A stretch of 64,000 nt of DNA from Streptomyces thermodiastaticus (lineage in GTDB: Bacteria; Actinomycetota; Actinomycetes; Streptomycetales; Streptomycetaceae), in the NCBI RefSeq assembly GCF_014656135.1, contig NZ_BNBV01000018.1, positions 1 through 64,000 of the forward strand, in the 5' to 3' direction. Every line of letters begins with the position of its first letter. Within the stretch, counting starts at the first letter, position 1. The translations under genes were made by a program, and so were the position numbers. The notes below the pieces were generated by a model. That model did no database searches and was not told where the DNA came from. It was given only the letters and a program-made list of their open reading frames with translations. This document shows, piece by piece, positions 51,213 through 59,390 of this stretch.

Positions 51213-52352
51213 TCAGGCGTCGTCCTGCAGCAGGGCGGGCAGGTCCCAGTCGCGGGCCACCGCAGCGGTGCCGTCGCCCGGGCGGGCGGGTGCGCTGCGC
51301 ACCGCGGTGGGGGTGGCGGAGAAACGGGGTGCGGGGGCCGGCTGGGTGAGGCCGGCGTGGTCGGTGAACGTGCCGCGGGCCGCCAGGTGCGGGTGGTGCG
51401 GGGCCTGGCGCAGCGACAGCACCGGCGCGACGCAGGCGTCGGAAGACTCGAACACGTCCGTCCACTCCTTCTGGGTACGGGTGGCGAAGCGGGCGGCGAC
51501 CGCCTCGCGCAGTTCACCCCAGCGGGCCGGGTCGGTGTGGGCTCCGGCGTGCTCGGGCAGGCCGAGCAGGCGCAGGAACTCGTCGTAGAACTGCGGTTCC
51601 AGCGCGCCGACCGCCATGTAGGCCCCGTCCGAGGTCCGGTAGGTGCCGTAGTAGGGACAGCCGCCGTCCAGCAGGTTGGTGCCGCGGCGGTCCTGCCAGG
51701 CTCCGGCGGCGAGCATGGCGTGGATCATCGTGGACAGATGGGCGGTGCCGTCGACGATGGCGGCGTCCACCACCTGGCCGGTGCCGGTCTCGCGCGCGTG
51801 GTGCAGCGCGGCGAGGACACCGACGACGAGGTAGAGGGCGCCGCCCGCGTAGTCGCCGAGGAGGTTGGCGGGCACCGCCGGGGGCTGGTCCGCGGCGCCG
51901 ATCATGCCGAGGGTGCCGGTGACGGCGATGTAGGCGATGTCGTGTCCGGCGCGGGGGGCGAGCGGCCCGTCCTGGCCCCAGCCGGTCATCCGGCCGTAGA
52001 CCAGGCGGGGGTTGCGTGCGTGGCAGGCCTCGGGTCCGACGCCCAGGCGCTCGGCGACACCGGGCCGGTAGCCCTCGACGAGGATGTCGGCGCGGGCGGC
52101 GAGATCGAGGACGCGGGCGGGGCCGTCGGCCGCCTTCAGGTCGACGATCACCGAGCGTTTGTTGCGATTGGTCAGGTCGCGGGCGGGGTCGATGCCCAGC
52201 GGGGCGCCGCCCGGGCGGTCGACGCGGACCACGTCGGCGCCCAGGTCGGCGAGGAGCATCGCGGCGAACGGGCCGGGGCCTATGCCGGCCAGCTCGACCA
52301 CGCGCACACCGGTGAGCGGGCCGTGCCGCCCCTGCGTCGGTGCCGTTGCCAT
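51213..52352 (-). CDS. Alpha-methylacyl-CoA racemase-like CoA-transferase-family III protein
   Basis: This 379-residue protein has the AMACR pattern. The N-terminal segment is [37 protein letters not shown], followed by [15 protein letters not shown]. The catalytic stretch [28 protein letters not shown] holds the histidine-aspartate region that differs from true CoA-transferases. It should interconvert 2R- and 2S-methylacyl-CoA so that branched chains, abundant in Streptomyces lipids, can enter beta-oxidation. The ATG at 52352 has an AAGGGGG site. It is first in the beta-oxidation group and is preceded by two operator-like palindromes. Confidence 0.9.
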   Translation of the reverse strand: MATAPTQGRHGPLTGVRVVELAGIGPGPFAAMLLADLGADVVRVDRPGGAPLGIDPARDLTNRNKRSVIVDLKAADGPARVLDLAARADILVEGYRPGVAERLGVGPEACHARNPRLVYGRMTGWGQDGPLAPRAGHDIAYIAVTGTLGMIGAADQPPAVPANLLGDYAGGALYLVVGVLAALHHARETGTGQVVDAAIVDGTAHLSTMIHAMLAAGAWQDRRGTNLLDGGCPYYGTYRTSDGAYMAVGALEPQFYDEFLRLLGLPEHAGAHTDPARWGELREAVAARFATRTQKEWTDVFESSDACVAPVLSLRQAPHHPHLAARGTFTDHAGLTQPAPAPRFSATPTAVRSAPARPGDGTAAVARDWDLPALLQDDA

Positions 52353-52507
52353 GGAGCCCCCTTGCTCGCCGTGACGGTGACCGCTGCGGCCCGCGCGGTC
52401 GCCGTGGCCGCTCGTGACCGCCCCGGCCGCCCTGCTCGCCGCGGGCGGCCGTGACCTCGGCGCCCGCCGTGCCCGGTGTCCGCCGCTCCGGAACGGCACC
52501 GGATCAC

Positions 52508-52528
52508 TGTGACACAACTGCTGTCACA
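52508..52528. promoter_or_regulatory. Inverted repeat upstream of the AMACR-like gene
   Basis: TGTGACA (52508-52514) and TGTCACA (52522-52528) with a 7-base spacer form a perfect repeat about 155 bp before the gene. It is probably a repressor site for the beta-oxidation group. The rest of the 477-bp gap up to endonuclease V holds no gene. Confidence 0.55.
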
Positions 52529-52574
52529 CTGCTGATGCTAGGAATGCGGCCGACTCCGCACAAGCCCTGAGCGA

Positions 52575-52588
52575 GCAAGCGCTTAGCC
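52575..52588. promoter_or_regulatory. TetR-type AAGCGCTT palindrome
   Basis: GCAAGCGCTTAGC surrounds the perfect core AAGCGCTT (52577-52584). Such cores are typical of TetR regulators of fatty- or phenylacetic-acid breakdown. No TetR gene lies nearby. Confidence 0.45.
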
Positions 52589-52829
52589 AGCTTCCGTTCC
52601 TGGACGTTGCCTGCTCCGCCGGTGCCGTACCGCGCACCCGGCGGACGGGCCTGCACCCCTCACGCTAGCCGCGGCCACCCGCGGCGGCGCGCAGTGCGGT
52701 CCGTCGGAGCGAGGCACGCACACGGCACGCGTGACACGGAGCGCCCGGCCAGGCCACAGCATGCGGGACGTCAGGTGCCCCGGACCGGCCCACGGCGCGC
52801 AGGACACACCGCACCCGGACCACGGCGGC

Positions 52830-53543
52830 TCAGCCGGCGGCGCGGCCCGCCGCCGTGGCCTCGCGCAGGGCCCGCCGGCACAGCGCGTCGGCCCTGCGGG
52901 TGGTCTCCGGCAGACGGTAGGCCGGGGTCAGGGCGAGGACGTGGGCGCAGGCGTTGTCCAGCGACACCCGGTGGCCGACGGAGACGAACACCGGCTTGAC
53001 CCCGTCCCGGGTGCGCAGCGCGCGACCGACCTCGTCGGCGCCCGCCCGCAGCGGCGAGGAACTGCCGCGCGGCGCCGGGGGTTCCGCGTAGGAGAAGGTG
53101 AACGGGTTCTTGGCGACGCCGATCGCCGGCAGTCCGGTCAGCACCCCCAGATGGCTGGCGAGTCCGAAACGGCGCGGATGCGCCAGCCCGTAGCCGTCGC
53201 AGACGACCAGGCCGGGCGGACGGTCCAGGGCGTCCAGCGCGGCGCACACGGCCGGAAGCTCACGGAAGGCCAGCAGACCCGGCACGTACGGGAAGGCGAC
53301 CCGGCCGACGGCAGTGGACTCGGCCACGACCCGCAGGGTCGCCGCGTCCAGCACCACGGCCGCCGCCGCGACGAGGTCGCGCTCGTCGTCGTAGGCGACG
53401 TCCACCCCGGTGACGTGCCCGGTGCCAGGTTCCGGCCCCGTCGCGTCCAGCACCATCCGGGCGCGCAGCGCGTCCTGCACGGCGCGCGCCTCCTCCTCGG
53501 TCGTGGGCCAGCCCGCCGGAACGCCTGCGATCGTCGTCGTCAT
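52830..53543 (-). CDS. nfi: Endonuclease V (deoxyinosine 3'-endonuclease)
   Basis: This 237-residue repair nuclease nicks DNA near deoxyinosine. Family motifs are present in order: GVDVAYDDERD with the first metal aspartate, FPYVPGLLAFRELPAV with the wedge region and catalytic glutamate, VVCDGYGLAHPRRFGLASHLGV with the second aspartate, and KPVFVSVGHRVSLDNA. Length is normal. It is monocistronic; the 137-bp gap before it holds only GC-rich sequence. Confidence 0.93.
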   Translation of the reverse strand: MTTTIAGVPAGWPTTEEEARAVQDALRARMVLDATGPEPGTGHVTGVDVAYDDERDLVAAAAVVLDAATLRVVAESTAVGRVAFPYVPGLLAFRELPAVCAALDALDRPPGLVVCDGYGLAHPRRFGLASHLGVLTGLPAIGVAKNPFTFSYAEPPAPRGSSSPLRAGADEVGRALRTRDGVKPVFVSVGHRVSLDNACAHVLALTPAYRLPETTRRADALCRRALREATAAGRAAG

Positions 53544-53680
53544 GGTGCCCCGAGCCTACGACGCCCCCGCGGCCGGCGGGCAACCGGTGCCGCACCCCCG
53601 CCGCCCCGCTGGGCGGATCCGGGCACACGGAGCGGGACGCGCGGGTGCGGCGCGCCCCGCCCGCCGGCCGGCACCGCCGG

Positions 53681-54007
53681 TCAGCCCTTGCGCAGGGCCT
53701 GCCGCAGCTGCTCCTTGTTCATCTCCGAACGGCCGTGGATGTCCCGCCGCCTGGCCTCCTCGTAGAGCTCGTGGTAGGTCTGTCCCTCCGTGCTCCGGCC
53801 GGACCGCTGCCCGCCCCGCTGGGCGGAGGACGGCTTGCGGGCCGAGGAGCGGCTCGCGGTCTTCGACTCGCCCGAGCGGGCGCGGTCCTTGTTCACCGTG
53901 CGGGCCGCGATCTCCTTGGCGCGCTCGGTGCTCTCCCCCCGGTCCCGCGCGCTCTGCTTGATGTGCTCGTACTGACGCTCCCGTTTGGGGCTGGAACCGC
54001 GTGGCAT
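53681..54007 (-). CDS. Basic 108-residue protein with Rho-N/SAP-like C-terminus
   Basis: The protein starts MPRGSSPKRERQYEHIKQSARDRG and is rich in Arg, Lys, Ser and Glu, with a disordered middle. Its end, TYHELYEEARRRDIHGRSEMNKEQLRQALRK, resembles the Rho N-terminal or SAP-type helical extension motif that binds nucleic acid. Similar Streptomyces proteins are often labelled plasmid stabilisation protein, a name with little support. An GAGGAAG site precedes the ATG by 8 bases. It is divergent from the SsgD-like gene across 259 bp that carries a Crp-type box. Confidence 0.75.
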   Translation of the reverse strand: MPRGSSPKRERQYEHIKQSARDRGESTERAKEIAARTVNKDRARSGESKTASRSSARKPSSAQRGGQRSGRSTEGQTYHELYEEARRRDIHGRSEMNKEQLRQALRKG

Positions 54008-54126
54008 ACCGTTCACTTCCTCTCCGTCAAGAACCGGATACCCGCATTCCGGCACACTTCGCCTCCTCGGCCGCCCCGCGCTTCCCGGCGGAGGCGGTCA
54101 CTCCCGCGGTGCCGGGCATGATCGCG

Positions 54127-54140
54127 GTGACACAGGTCAC
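54127..54140. promoter_or_regulatory. Crp-type box upstream of the SsgD-like gene
   Basis: GTG-ACACAG-GTCAC fits the Streptomyces Crp consensus GTG-N6-GNCAC exactly and is also a 5-bp inverted repeat (GTGAC/GTCAC). It lies 127 bp before the ssgD-like start and 120 bp before the divergent small gene. Confidence 0.55.
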
Positions 54141-54266
54141 TCGCATCCCGGGTGCACGGACGGATCGGTTCCGGCATCTTCCCCCATGCCCGGCCTGGTC
54201 CGCCCGGACGCCCCGCTGGTGCGTCGTCCGTCGCACGCACGTCATCCGTCGCAAGGGAGCAAGGCG

Positions 54267-54680
54267 TTGTCCACCGTGATAGAGCAGCCCGTTCAGGCCC
54301 GCCTGGTCGCCGCCGCGCCGCAGACGTCCCGCATCACCGCCACACTGCGCTACGACCCGTGCGACCCGTTCGCCGTCCGCATGACCTTCCCGGCGCCGGC
54401 CGCGCTCGACGGGGTGGAGGTCTGCTGGATCTTCGCGCGGGAGCTGCTGACCGCGGGTCTGCACCAGCCCGAGGGCGTCGGCGACGTACGGGTGCGCCCG
54501 TACGGCTACGGCCGCACCGTCATGGAGTTCCACGCTCTGGAGGGCACCGCCGTGGTCCACGTCCCCACCGGCGAGCTGCGCCTGTTCCTGCGGGCCACCA
54601 ACGCCCTGGTGCCGGCCGGCCGGGAGCATCTGCGGCTCGACCTGGACCACGATCTGGCCGAGCTGATGGGCGACGACTGA
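54267..54680 (+). CDS. ssgD: SsgA-like sporulation/cell-wall protein, SsgD-type
   Basis: This 137-residue protein has the SALP family pattern. It starts STVIEQPVQARLVAAAP, then ATLRYDPCDPFAVRMTFPAPAALDGVEVCWIFARELLTAGL, then GDVRVRPYGYGRTVMEFHALEGTAVVHV with a C-terminal LRLDLDHDLAELM. SALPs guide peptidoglycan synthesis and septation in actinomycetes. SsgD is thought to act in lateral wall synthesis. The TTG start at 54267 with an AAGGGAG site fits the family N-terminus; a GTG at 54276 is an alternative. The order relative to the small laccase gene matches S. coelicolor as I recall it, which supports the SsgD label. Confidence 0.75.
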   Translation: MSTVIEQPVQARLVAAAPQTSRITATLRYDPCDPFAVRMTFPAPAALDGVEVCWIFARELLTAGLHQPEGVGDVRVRPYGYGRTVMEFHALEGTAVVHVPTGELRLFLRATNALVPAGREHLRLDLDHDLAELMGDD

Positions 54681-54733
54681 GCGGAAGCCGGCCACCGCAC
54701 CGGCACGGTCACCGCCGCCTCGCGACCGCCCTG

Positions 54734-54970
54734 TCAGGGCTGCCGGCGGGCGAGCGTCCGGGTGTCCGTGGCGACACGGTAGTTCTCCACCACGTCCGTC
54801 AGGCGCCCGATCACCTCCTGAGGGTCACCGTCGGCCCTGATGTCCGGAACATCCAACTCCGTCACACGCTCACCCGCCTGCGGCACGAGGCTCGCCACGG
54901 GCGCATCAGGAGGAGAGGCCACGAGGGCGGAGATGAATCCGTGCTCGTCGTGTACGACAGAAACGCGCAT
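54734..54970 (-). CDS. Small protein of unknown function, 78 residues
   Basis: A 78-residue frame begins MRVSVVHDEHGFISALVASP and ends VATDTRTLARRQP. Its acidic, beta-rich start and conserved-looking LDVPDIRADGDPQEVIGRLTDVVENYRV helix suggest a folded small protein. It lies 32 bp after the stop of a frameshifted small gene on the same strand, so the two probably formed an operon. No known family is recognised. Confidence 0.6.
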   Translation of the reverse strand: MRVSVVHDEHGFISALVASPPDAPVASLVPQAGERVTELDVPDIRADGDPQEVIGRLTDVVENYRVATDTRTLARRQP

Positions 54971-55002
54971 GCCGAATCCCCAACGATCGATCCCGGGTGC
55001 GG

Positions 55003-55313
55003 TCAGGGGGTGATGCCGGTGAGGTGAAGGTCGGAGGAGTTGACGGTTCCGTCCCCGCTGCGCCCGTTGTTCCTCGTCTTCGCCCAGAGGTAGGACTGGA
55101 CGTTGCTGATGTCCCCGGAGCCGATGTCCTTCTTGCCCACCGAGACGTCGTCGACGGTCAGCCAGTAGAACCTCTGCCGGATGTCGGTGACCGGGTGGGC
55201 GGACAGGACGAAGGTGCCCTTGTCGAAGAACGGATCCGGACCCCAGGTGATGTCTTCCCGGTTCCCGGGGGGAGGTCATGGACGTAGTAGTAGCGGAACG
55301 TCCGAGCAGCCAT
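55003..55313 (-). pseudogene. Frameshifted small gene of about 103 codons
   Basis: The ATG at 55311-55313 has an ideal GGAGGA site and starts MAARTFRYYYVHDLPP. Coding potential then moves to another frame, giving DITWGPDPFFDKGTFVLSAH and ending SDLHLTGITP at the TGA 55003-55005. One extra base in the C/G run at 55264-55272 (CCCGGGGGG on the plus strand) would restore a single frame. It is either a true frameshift mutation, a slippery homopolymer, or a sequencing error. The product resembles no family I know. It appears co-directional with the 78-residue gene downstream. Confidence 0.6.
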
Positions 55314-55699
55314 CGCTTCCTCCTGCACGTATGGACGTCCGGACCTGGGCAGGACGCCGTTTCTCCCGGCCTGCGCCACCCGCGCTCCGGGCACACCGCA
55401 CACCCGTCGCCCGCTGCACACCCACCGCCCGGGGAACTCGCGATCGAGCCTGACCAGCAGCCGCCGAACTGTCCGCCGCGACGTCCGCCTTCCCTTCCCA
55501 CCGTGGTTCCGACGGCCTGGTGCCGCAAATCGGCCAGGGGGCTCGGACCGGCGGTGCGGTGCTCACAATGCGTTGACGCACGTTCCGGCCCCCTCGTACG
55601 GTGCACGACGGTTCCGTCGTCGCCGAGAAGGAGAAGGACGTTGCTTCACTGAGGTCCTGGGGCACCGCTGCACACCGCTGCATGTGTGTGCGTGCGTCG
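55314..55699. other. Intergenic region without a supported gene
   Basis: This 386-bp region contains the promoter of the frameshifted small gene and upstream sequence of the ABC-F remnant. A palindrome CGACGGTTCCGTCG lies at 55606-55619. No intact gene is visible, although long chance frames exist. Confidence 0.5.
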
Positions 55700-56226
55700 C
55701 GTGTCGGCCGCGACGGCGCCGGCAAGACGACGCTGCTGCGCACGATCGCCGGGGAACTGCCCCCGCTGTCGGGCGAGGCGGCGGTCCACGTCCCGCCGCG
55801 CTTCCTGCCGCAGCGCCTCGACGTGCTCGACGACGAGCTGAGCGTCGCCGAGAACGTGGCACGGTTCGCGCCGGACGCCGACGACAACCGGGCCCGGGCA
55901 CGCCCGGCCCGCTTCCTGTTCCGGGGCGCCCGCGCCGACCGGACGGCGGCGACCCTGTCCGGCGGGGAGCGCTTCCGCGCCGCGCCGGCCGCGCTGCTGC
56001 TGGCCGAACCCGCGCCGCAGCTGCTTCTGCTCGACGAGCCGACCACCAACCTCGACCTGGCGAGCGTGCGGCAGCTGACAACCGCTCTGGAGTCCTGCCG
56101 CGGCGCCTCGTCGTCGCGAGCCACGACCTGCCGTTCCTCACCTCGATCGGCATCACTCGCCGGCTGCTGCTGGAGGAAGGGACGGTGAGGGTGACCAGCA
56201 GGGAAGCCGTCGCCGGCCCGGTGTAG
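55700..56226 (+). pseudogene. C-terminal half of an ABC-F ATPase, frameshifted
   Basis: The segment encodes one ATPase domain with Walker A GRDGAGKTTLL, signature LSGGERFR and Walker B LLLLDEPTTNLD, as in the second domain of ABC-F proteins (ribosome-protection or translation factors). The first ATPase domain and linker are missing. Near 56107 the frame shifts: LVVASHDLPFLTSIGITRRLL continues in another frame, and a single extra C would repair it. No start codon with a ribosome-binding site is seen. It is clearly a remnant, perhaps from a former antibiotic-resistance ABC-F gene. Confidence 0.8.
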
Positions 56227-56286
56227 CCGTGCGACGGCCCGGCCGGCACCGCGCGTCCGCCCGCCCGCGGCCGCCGGGTCGCGCGG

Positions 56287-56538
56287 TCAGCGTGTCCTCA
56301 GGCGCCGCAGGGCCAGGCGTTCCTTCTCGGACAGCCCGCCCCAGACGCCGAAGCGTTCGTCGTGGGTGAGCGCGTACTCCAGACAGGCCGGGCGGGCCTC
56401 GCACATGCCGCAGATGCGTTTCGCCTCGCGCACGGAACTTCCCGGTTCCGGGAAGAAGAAGTCGGATCCGGTCTGTGCGCACAGGGCCTGGGCCTGCCAG
56501 GCGGACACGGTCGGCGGGGTGACGGTCTCGGTCTGCAT
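56287..56538 (-). CDS. WhiB-like iron-sulphur transcription regulator
   Basis: This 83-residue protein has the four cluster cysteines C20, C43, C46 and C52 (AQALCAQ, ICGMCEARPAC), the GVWGG turn and a basic C-terminal ERLALRRLRTR region. WhiB-like proteins bind a 4Fe-4S cluster and work with sigma factors to control development, redox response or antibiotic production. The start MQTETVTPP is preferred over a longer frame. It lies in a region of decayed genes but is itself intact. It may correspond to the WblH-type protein found near ssgD in S. coelicolor, which I did not verify. Confidence 0.92.
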   Translation of the reverse strand: MQTETVTPPTVSAWQAQALCAQTGSDFFFPEPGSSVREAKRICGMCEARPACLEYALTHDERFGVWGGLSEKERLALRRLRTR

Positions 56539-56739
56539 GGACGAGAGCCTGCCGGACGGCGCACAACAAACGATGAACGCCCGATCAACGCGGCCGCCCC
56601 GCCGTCGGCGCACCGCCCGCCCGCCGGTCCGGCGCCGGCTGCGCCCCGCCCGGCCGCCATGGCAGCTGCCGCTCCTCGGTCGCGGAGCGGCAGCGCGTGG
56701 CCGGCGGGTCGGCGGCTCGACGCGGCATACGCGGGCCCG

Positions 56740-57081
56740 CCTGGTACACCGGCGTGCGGGAGGAGATCTTCGGGCCCGTCGGCGCGCTGACGACGTTCAC
56801 CGGCATCGACGACGCGATCGCCCAGGCCGACGACACCGCATAGGACCTGGCCGCATCGGTGTGGACCACCGATCTCGGCACTGCGCACCGGATGGCGGCC
56901 GCGCCGCGGGCCGGCACGGTGTGGATCGACACCTGGGGCGAGATGAGCACCGGCAACCTGCCCTTCGGGCTGCGCGCAGTCCGGGCTCGGCCGTGAGGGC
57001 GGGCTGGAGGTGCTCGACGCCTGCACCCGGTCCAAGGCCGTCGTCGTCGCTCTGTGGCCCCAGGCCGTGTCCGGGGGAGCC
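56740..57081 (+). pseudogene. Aldehyde dehydrogenase C-terminal remnant
   Basis: Translation gives YTGVREEIFGPVGALTTF, then an in-frame TAG at 56841-56843, then DLAASVWTTDLGTAHRM and AGTVWIDTWGEMSTGNLPFG. These match the end of NAD-dependent aldehyde dehydrogenases, where REEIFGPV and LAASVWT are conserved and the stop replaces the usual Tyr-Gly. After LPFG the frame shifts and the final part reads LEVLDACTRSKAVVVALW in another frame. The N-terminal three-quarters, including the catalytic cysteine, are absent. It is a decayed fragment. Confidence 0.85.
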
Positions 57082-57099
57082 GGCCGGGCTCGCCCGGTG

Positions 57100-58140
57100 C
57101 TACGCCGACGCCCGCCGCACCAGTGTCGTGGGTGTGACGATGCTGCGCGGCGCGCCGTCCTCGGTGTCCGGCTCAGGACCGTTGCGGTCGAGGCGGCGCA
57201 GCAGCAGCCGGGCCATCAGCAGGCCCATGTGCTCGATGTCCTGACGCACGGTCGTCAGCGGCGGGTCCGTCTGCTCGGCGACGGGCAGCATGTCGTCGAA
57301 GCCGGCCACGGCGACGTCCTCGGGCACCCGCAGCCCGCGTTCGCGCAGGACCCGCAGGGCGCCGGAGGCGGACAGGTCGTTCGCGGCGAACACCGCGTCC
57401 AGGTCGGGGCAGCGGTCCAGCAGGGCGCGCATGGCGCGCTCCCCGCCGGCCGGGGTGAAGTCGCCCGGCTCGATCAGCGCGGGGTCGGTGTCCGGCAGGA
57501 CGTCCTTGAAGCCCTCCAGGCGGTCGACCGCAGAGGTCTGGTCCAGCGCTCCGGTGATGTGCGCGATCCTGCGGCGGCCCAGGGAGACGAGGTGCTCCAC
57601 CGCCGTGCGGGCGCCGCCGCGGTTGTCGCTGTCGACGTACAGGGCGCCCTCGCCGCCCTCGCCCCAGCCGGGGCGTCCGCCGAACACCGTCGGCACCCCG
57701 GCATTCCGGATCAGTCCGGGCAGCGGGTCGTCCAGGTGCAGGGAGAAGACCAGTGCGCCGTCGACATGGTTGCCGGCGAGATAGCGGGCGACACGGGCGT
57801 GGTCGCCCTGGCCTTCCGTCAGCAGCAGCACCAGCTGGCAGTCGTGGGCGGTCAGCTCCTTGCTGATGCCGCGCAGCTGGAGCGCGAAGAAGGGGTCGGC
57901 GAACACCCGGGTCTCCGGTTCGGCGATGACCACGGCGACGGCGTCGTGCCGCCGGGTCACCAGGGAGCGGGCCGCCTGATTCGGCACGTACCCGAGTTCC
58001 TCCACGGCCTGGCGGACCCGGGCGGCGAGGGATTCCCTCACCCCCTGCGCCCCGTTGACCACCCGCGACACCGTGGCCCTCGACACCCCCGCCCGGGCGG
58101 CCACGGCCTCCAGGGTGGGACGTGGCGCCATCTCGGTCAC
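57100..58140 (-). CDS. LacI family transcriptional regulator
   Basis: This 346-residue protein has a LacI helix-turn-helix (TLEAVAARAGVSRATVSRVVNG) and hinge (YVPNQAARSLVTRRHDAVAVVI). A full periplasmic-binding-like domain follows, with AVAGFDDMLPVAEQTDPPLTTV near its end. Such regulators bind sugars or derivatives. It lies 88 bp downstream of the small laccase gene on the same strand and near a secreted sugar-oxidation pair, so a sugar-linked role is plausible. The GTG start at 58140 has GAGGAG 8 bases upstream; an ATG at 58131 is an alternative. Palindromes with ACCTGC half-sites lie directly upstream and may be autoregulatory. Confidence 0.9.
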   Translation of the reverse strand: MTEMAPRPTLEAVAARAGVSRATVSRVVNGAQGVRESLAARVRQAVEELGYVPNQAARSLVTRRHDAVAVVIAEPETRVFADPFFALQLRGISKELTAHDCQLVLLLTEGQGDHARVARYLAGNHVDGALVFSLHLDDPLPGLIRNAGVPTVFGGRPGWGEGGEGALYVDSDNRGGARTAVEHLVSLGRRRIAHITGALDQTSAVDRLEGFKDVLPDTDPALIEPGDFTPAGGERAMRALLDRCPDLDAVFAANDLSASGALRVLRERGLRVPEDVAVAGFDDMLPVAEQTDPPLTTVRQDIEHMGLLMARLLLRRLDRNGPEPDTEDGAPRSIVTPTTLVRRASA

Positions 58141-58153
58141 TCCAGCACTCCTC

Positions 58154-58185
58154 ACCTGCGACGACGCAGGTCAGGATAAACCTGC
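58154..58185. promoter_or_regulatory. Overlapping ACCTGC palindromes upstream of the LacI gene
   Basis: ACCTGCG-ACGA-CGCAGGT at 58154-58171 is a perfect inverted repeat; its right half also forms GCAGGT-N8-ACCTGC at 58166-58185. They probably bind the LacI protein itself. The same ACCTGCG/CGCAGGT arms occur in the repeat at 16413-16447. Confidence 0.55.
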
Positions 58186-58227
58186 CCGGGCCCCTTCCCG
58201 CGCGCACCGGCGGGCGGGTCGCCCAGG

Positions 58228-59190
58228 TCAGTGCCGGTGCGGCCGGTACCCCGGGATCGTGCCGTCCGGCTTCGTCACCAGGAACAGCCCCGCCATGCCC
58301 ATGTCGGCGTGGCTCTGCACATGGCAGTGGTACATCCACGCGCCCGCTCCGACGCCCTCCCCCGCGAGCACCTGGAAGCCGAAGGAGTCCGCGGGGCCGA
58401 CGATCTTGGTGTCGATGATGCGGCTGGGGTCGTCGGGGCCGGTGAGGAGCCCGGTGCGGTTGTCGGCCCAGCGGTGACCGTGCAGGTGGAAGGTGTGGTA
58501 GTACTCGCCGTGCGTGATCATCACGAACTCGACGCGGTCGCCCACCGTGGCCTCGAAGTCGGGGCCGGTGTGCGGTGCCTGGTTGTTGACCGTCATGTCG
58601 TTGAAGACGATCGTGTGCGTGGCGTCCGGCAGGATGTCGCCCTTGCGGCGCACGATCACCGGCCCGTACAGGCCCTTGCGGATGCCGCCGGTGCCGTGGT
58701 CGGTGCCGACCACGTGGTCGTGGTAGTGCCAGTAGCCCGCGCTGCCGGGGCGCCAGGTGCCGTCCGCACGGCGACCGGGTGCGTGGGTGCGCCAGGTGTA
58801 GGTGCGGGTGCCGCCGGGCTCCACGTGACTGCTGCTCATCCGGGTGCCGTCGCTGGTGATCTCGTAGTCCAGGCCGTGCACATGCAGGCTCACGGCGACG
58901 TCCATGGTGTTGACGAGTTCGATGTGCAGCGTGTCGCCCTCGTTCAGCTCGATCAGCGGGCCGGGGACCGTGGCCTTGCCCTGGGCGAGGCCGTATCCCA
59001 TGCGCCCGTCGGCGAGTTGTTCCGCGTAGAGCGTGAGATGCCTGACCTGGCCGCCCGCCGGTGCGGTGCGCGGCGGTGTCGCGGCGGGGGCCGGGCTCGC
59101 CGCCCGGGCGACGGCGTCCGGCGCCAGGGACAGTGAGGTCGCGGCGACCGCGCCGCCCAGAACCCTCCGGTGGAACGCGCGTCTGTCCAT
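58228..59190 (-). CDS. Two-domain small laccase (multicopper oxidase, SLAC type)
   Basis: This 320-residue multicopper oxidase has a Tat signal ([23 protein letters not shown]). Four copper-binding segments are present: [29 protein letters not shown] and [14 protein letters not shown]. The two-cupredoxin architecture, with ligands split between trimer subunits, and the sequence closely match the S. coelicolor small laccase SCO6712 as I recall it. It oxidises phenols and similar substrates with reduction of oxygen to water outside the cell. The ATG at 59190 has GAGGAG 8 bases upstream. It is divergent from the ThuA/PQQ-type gene. Confidence 0.95.
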   Translation of the reverse strand: MDRRAFHRRVLGGAVAATSLSLAPDAVARAASPAPAATPPRTAPAGGQVRHLTLYAEQLADGRMGYGLAQGKATVPGPLIELNEGDTLHIELVNTMDVAVSLHVHGLDYEITSDGTRMSSSHVEPGGTRTYTWRTHAPGRRADGTWRPGSAGYWHYHDHVVGTDHGTGGIRKGLYGPVIVRRKGDILPDATHTIVFNDMTVNNQAPHTGPDFEATVGDRVEFVMITHGEYYHTFHLHGHRWADNRTGLLTGPDDPSRIIDTKIVGPADSFGFQVLAGEGVGAGAWMYHCHVQSHADMGMAGLFLVTKPDGTIPGYRPHRH

Positions 59191-59327
59191 ACGGAACTCC
59201 TCGGCCGGGAACGGGACCGGTGGGACGTGTGCCGGGACGTGACTGTGAGGATCCTGTGCGACGGTAGCCGCCCAGCCCTCGTTTATCCACACCCAGGACA
59301 AAGTTCGTTGCATTGCGGTCATAGGTA

Positions 59328-59356
59328 TTGGCGGTCTGTGCAAAGGGGCCTAGCTT
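59328..59356 (+). promoter_or_regulatory. Promoter candidate for the secreted sugar-dehydrogenase operon
   Basis: TTGGCG (59328-59333) and TAGCTT (59351-59356) are 17 bases apart and lie about 35 bp before the start codon, which has a strong GGAGGT site. Confidence 0.5.
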
Positions 59357-59390
59357 TCTTGGCGCTGTCGCCGAGACCGAGGAGGTGCCC

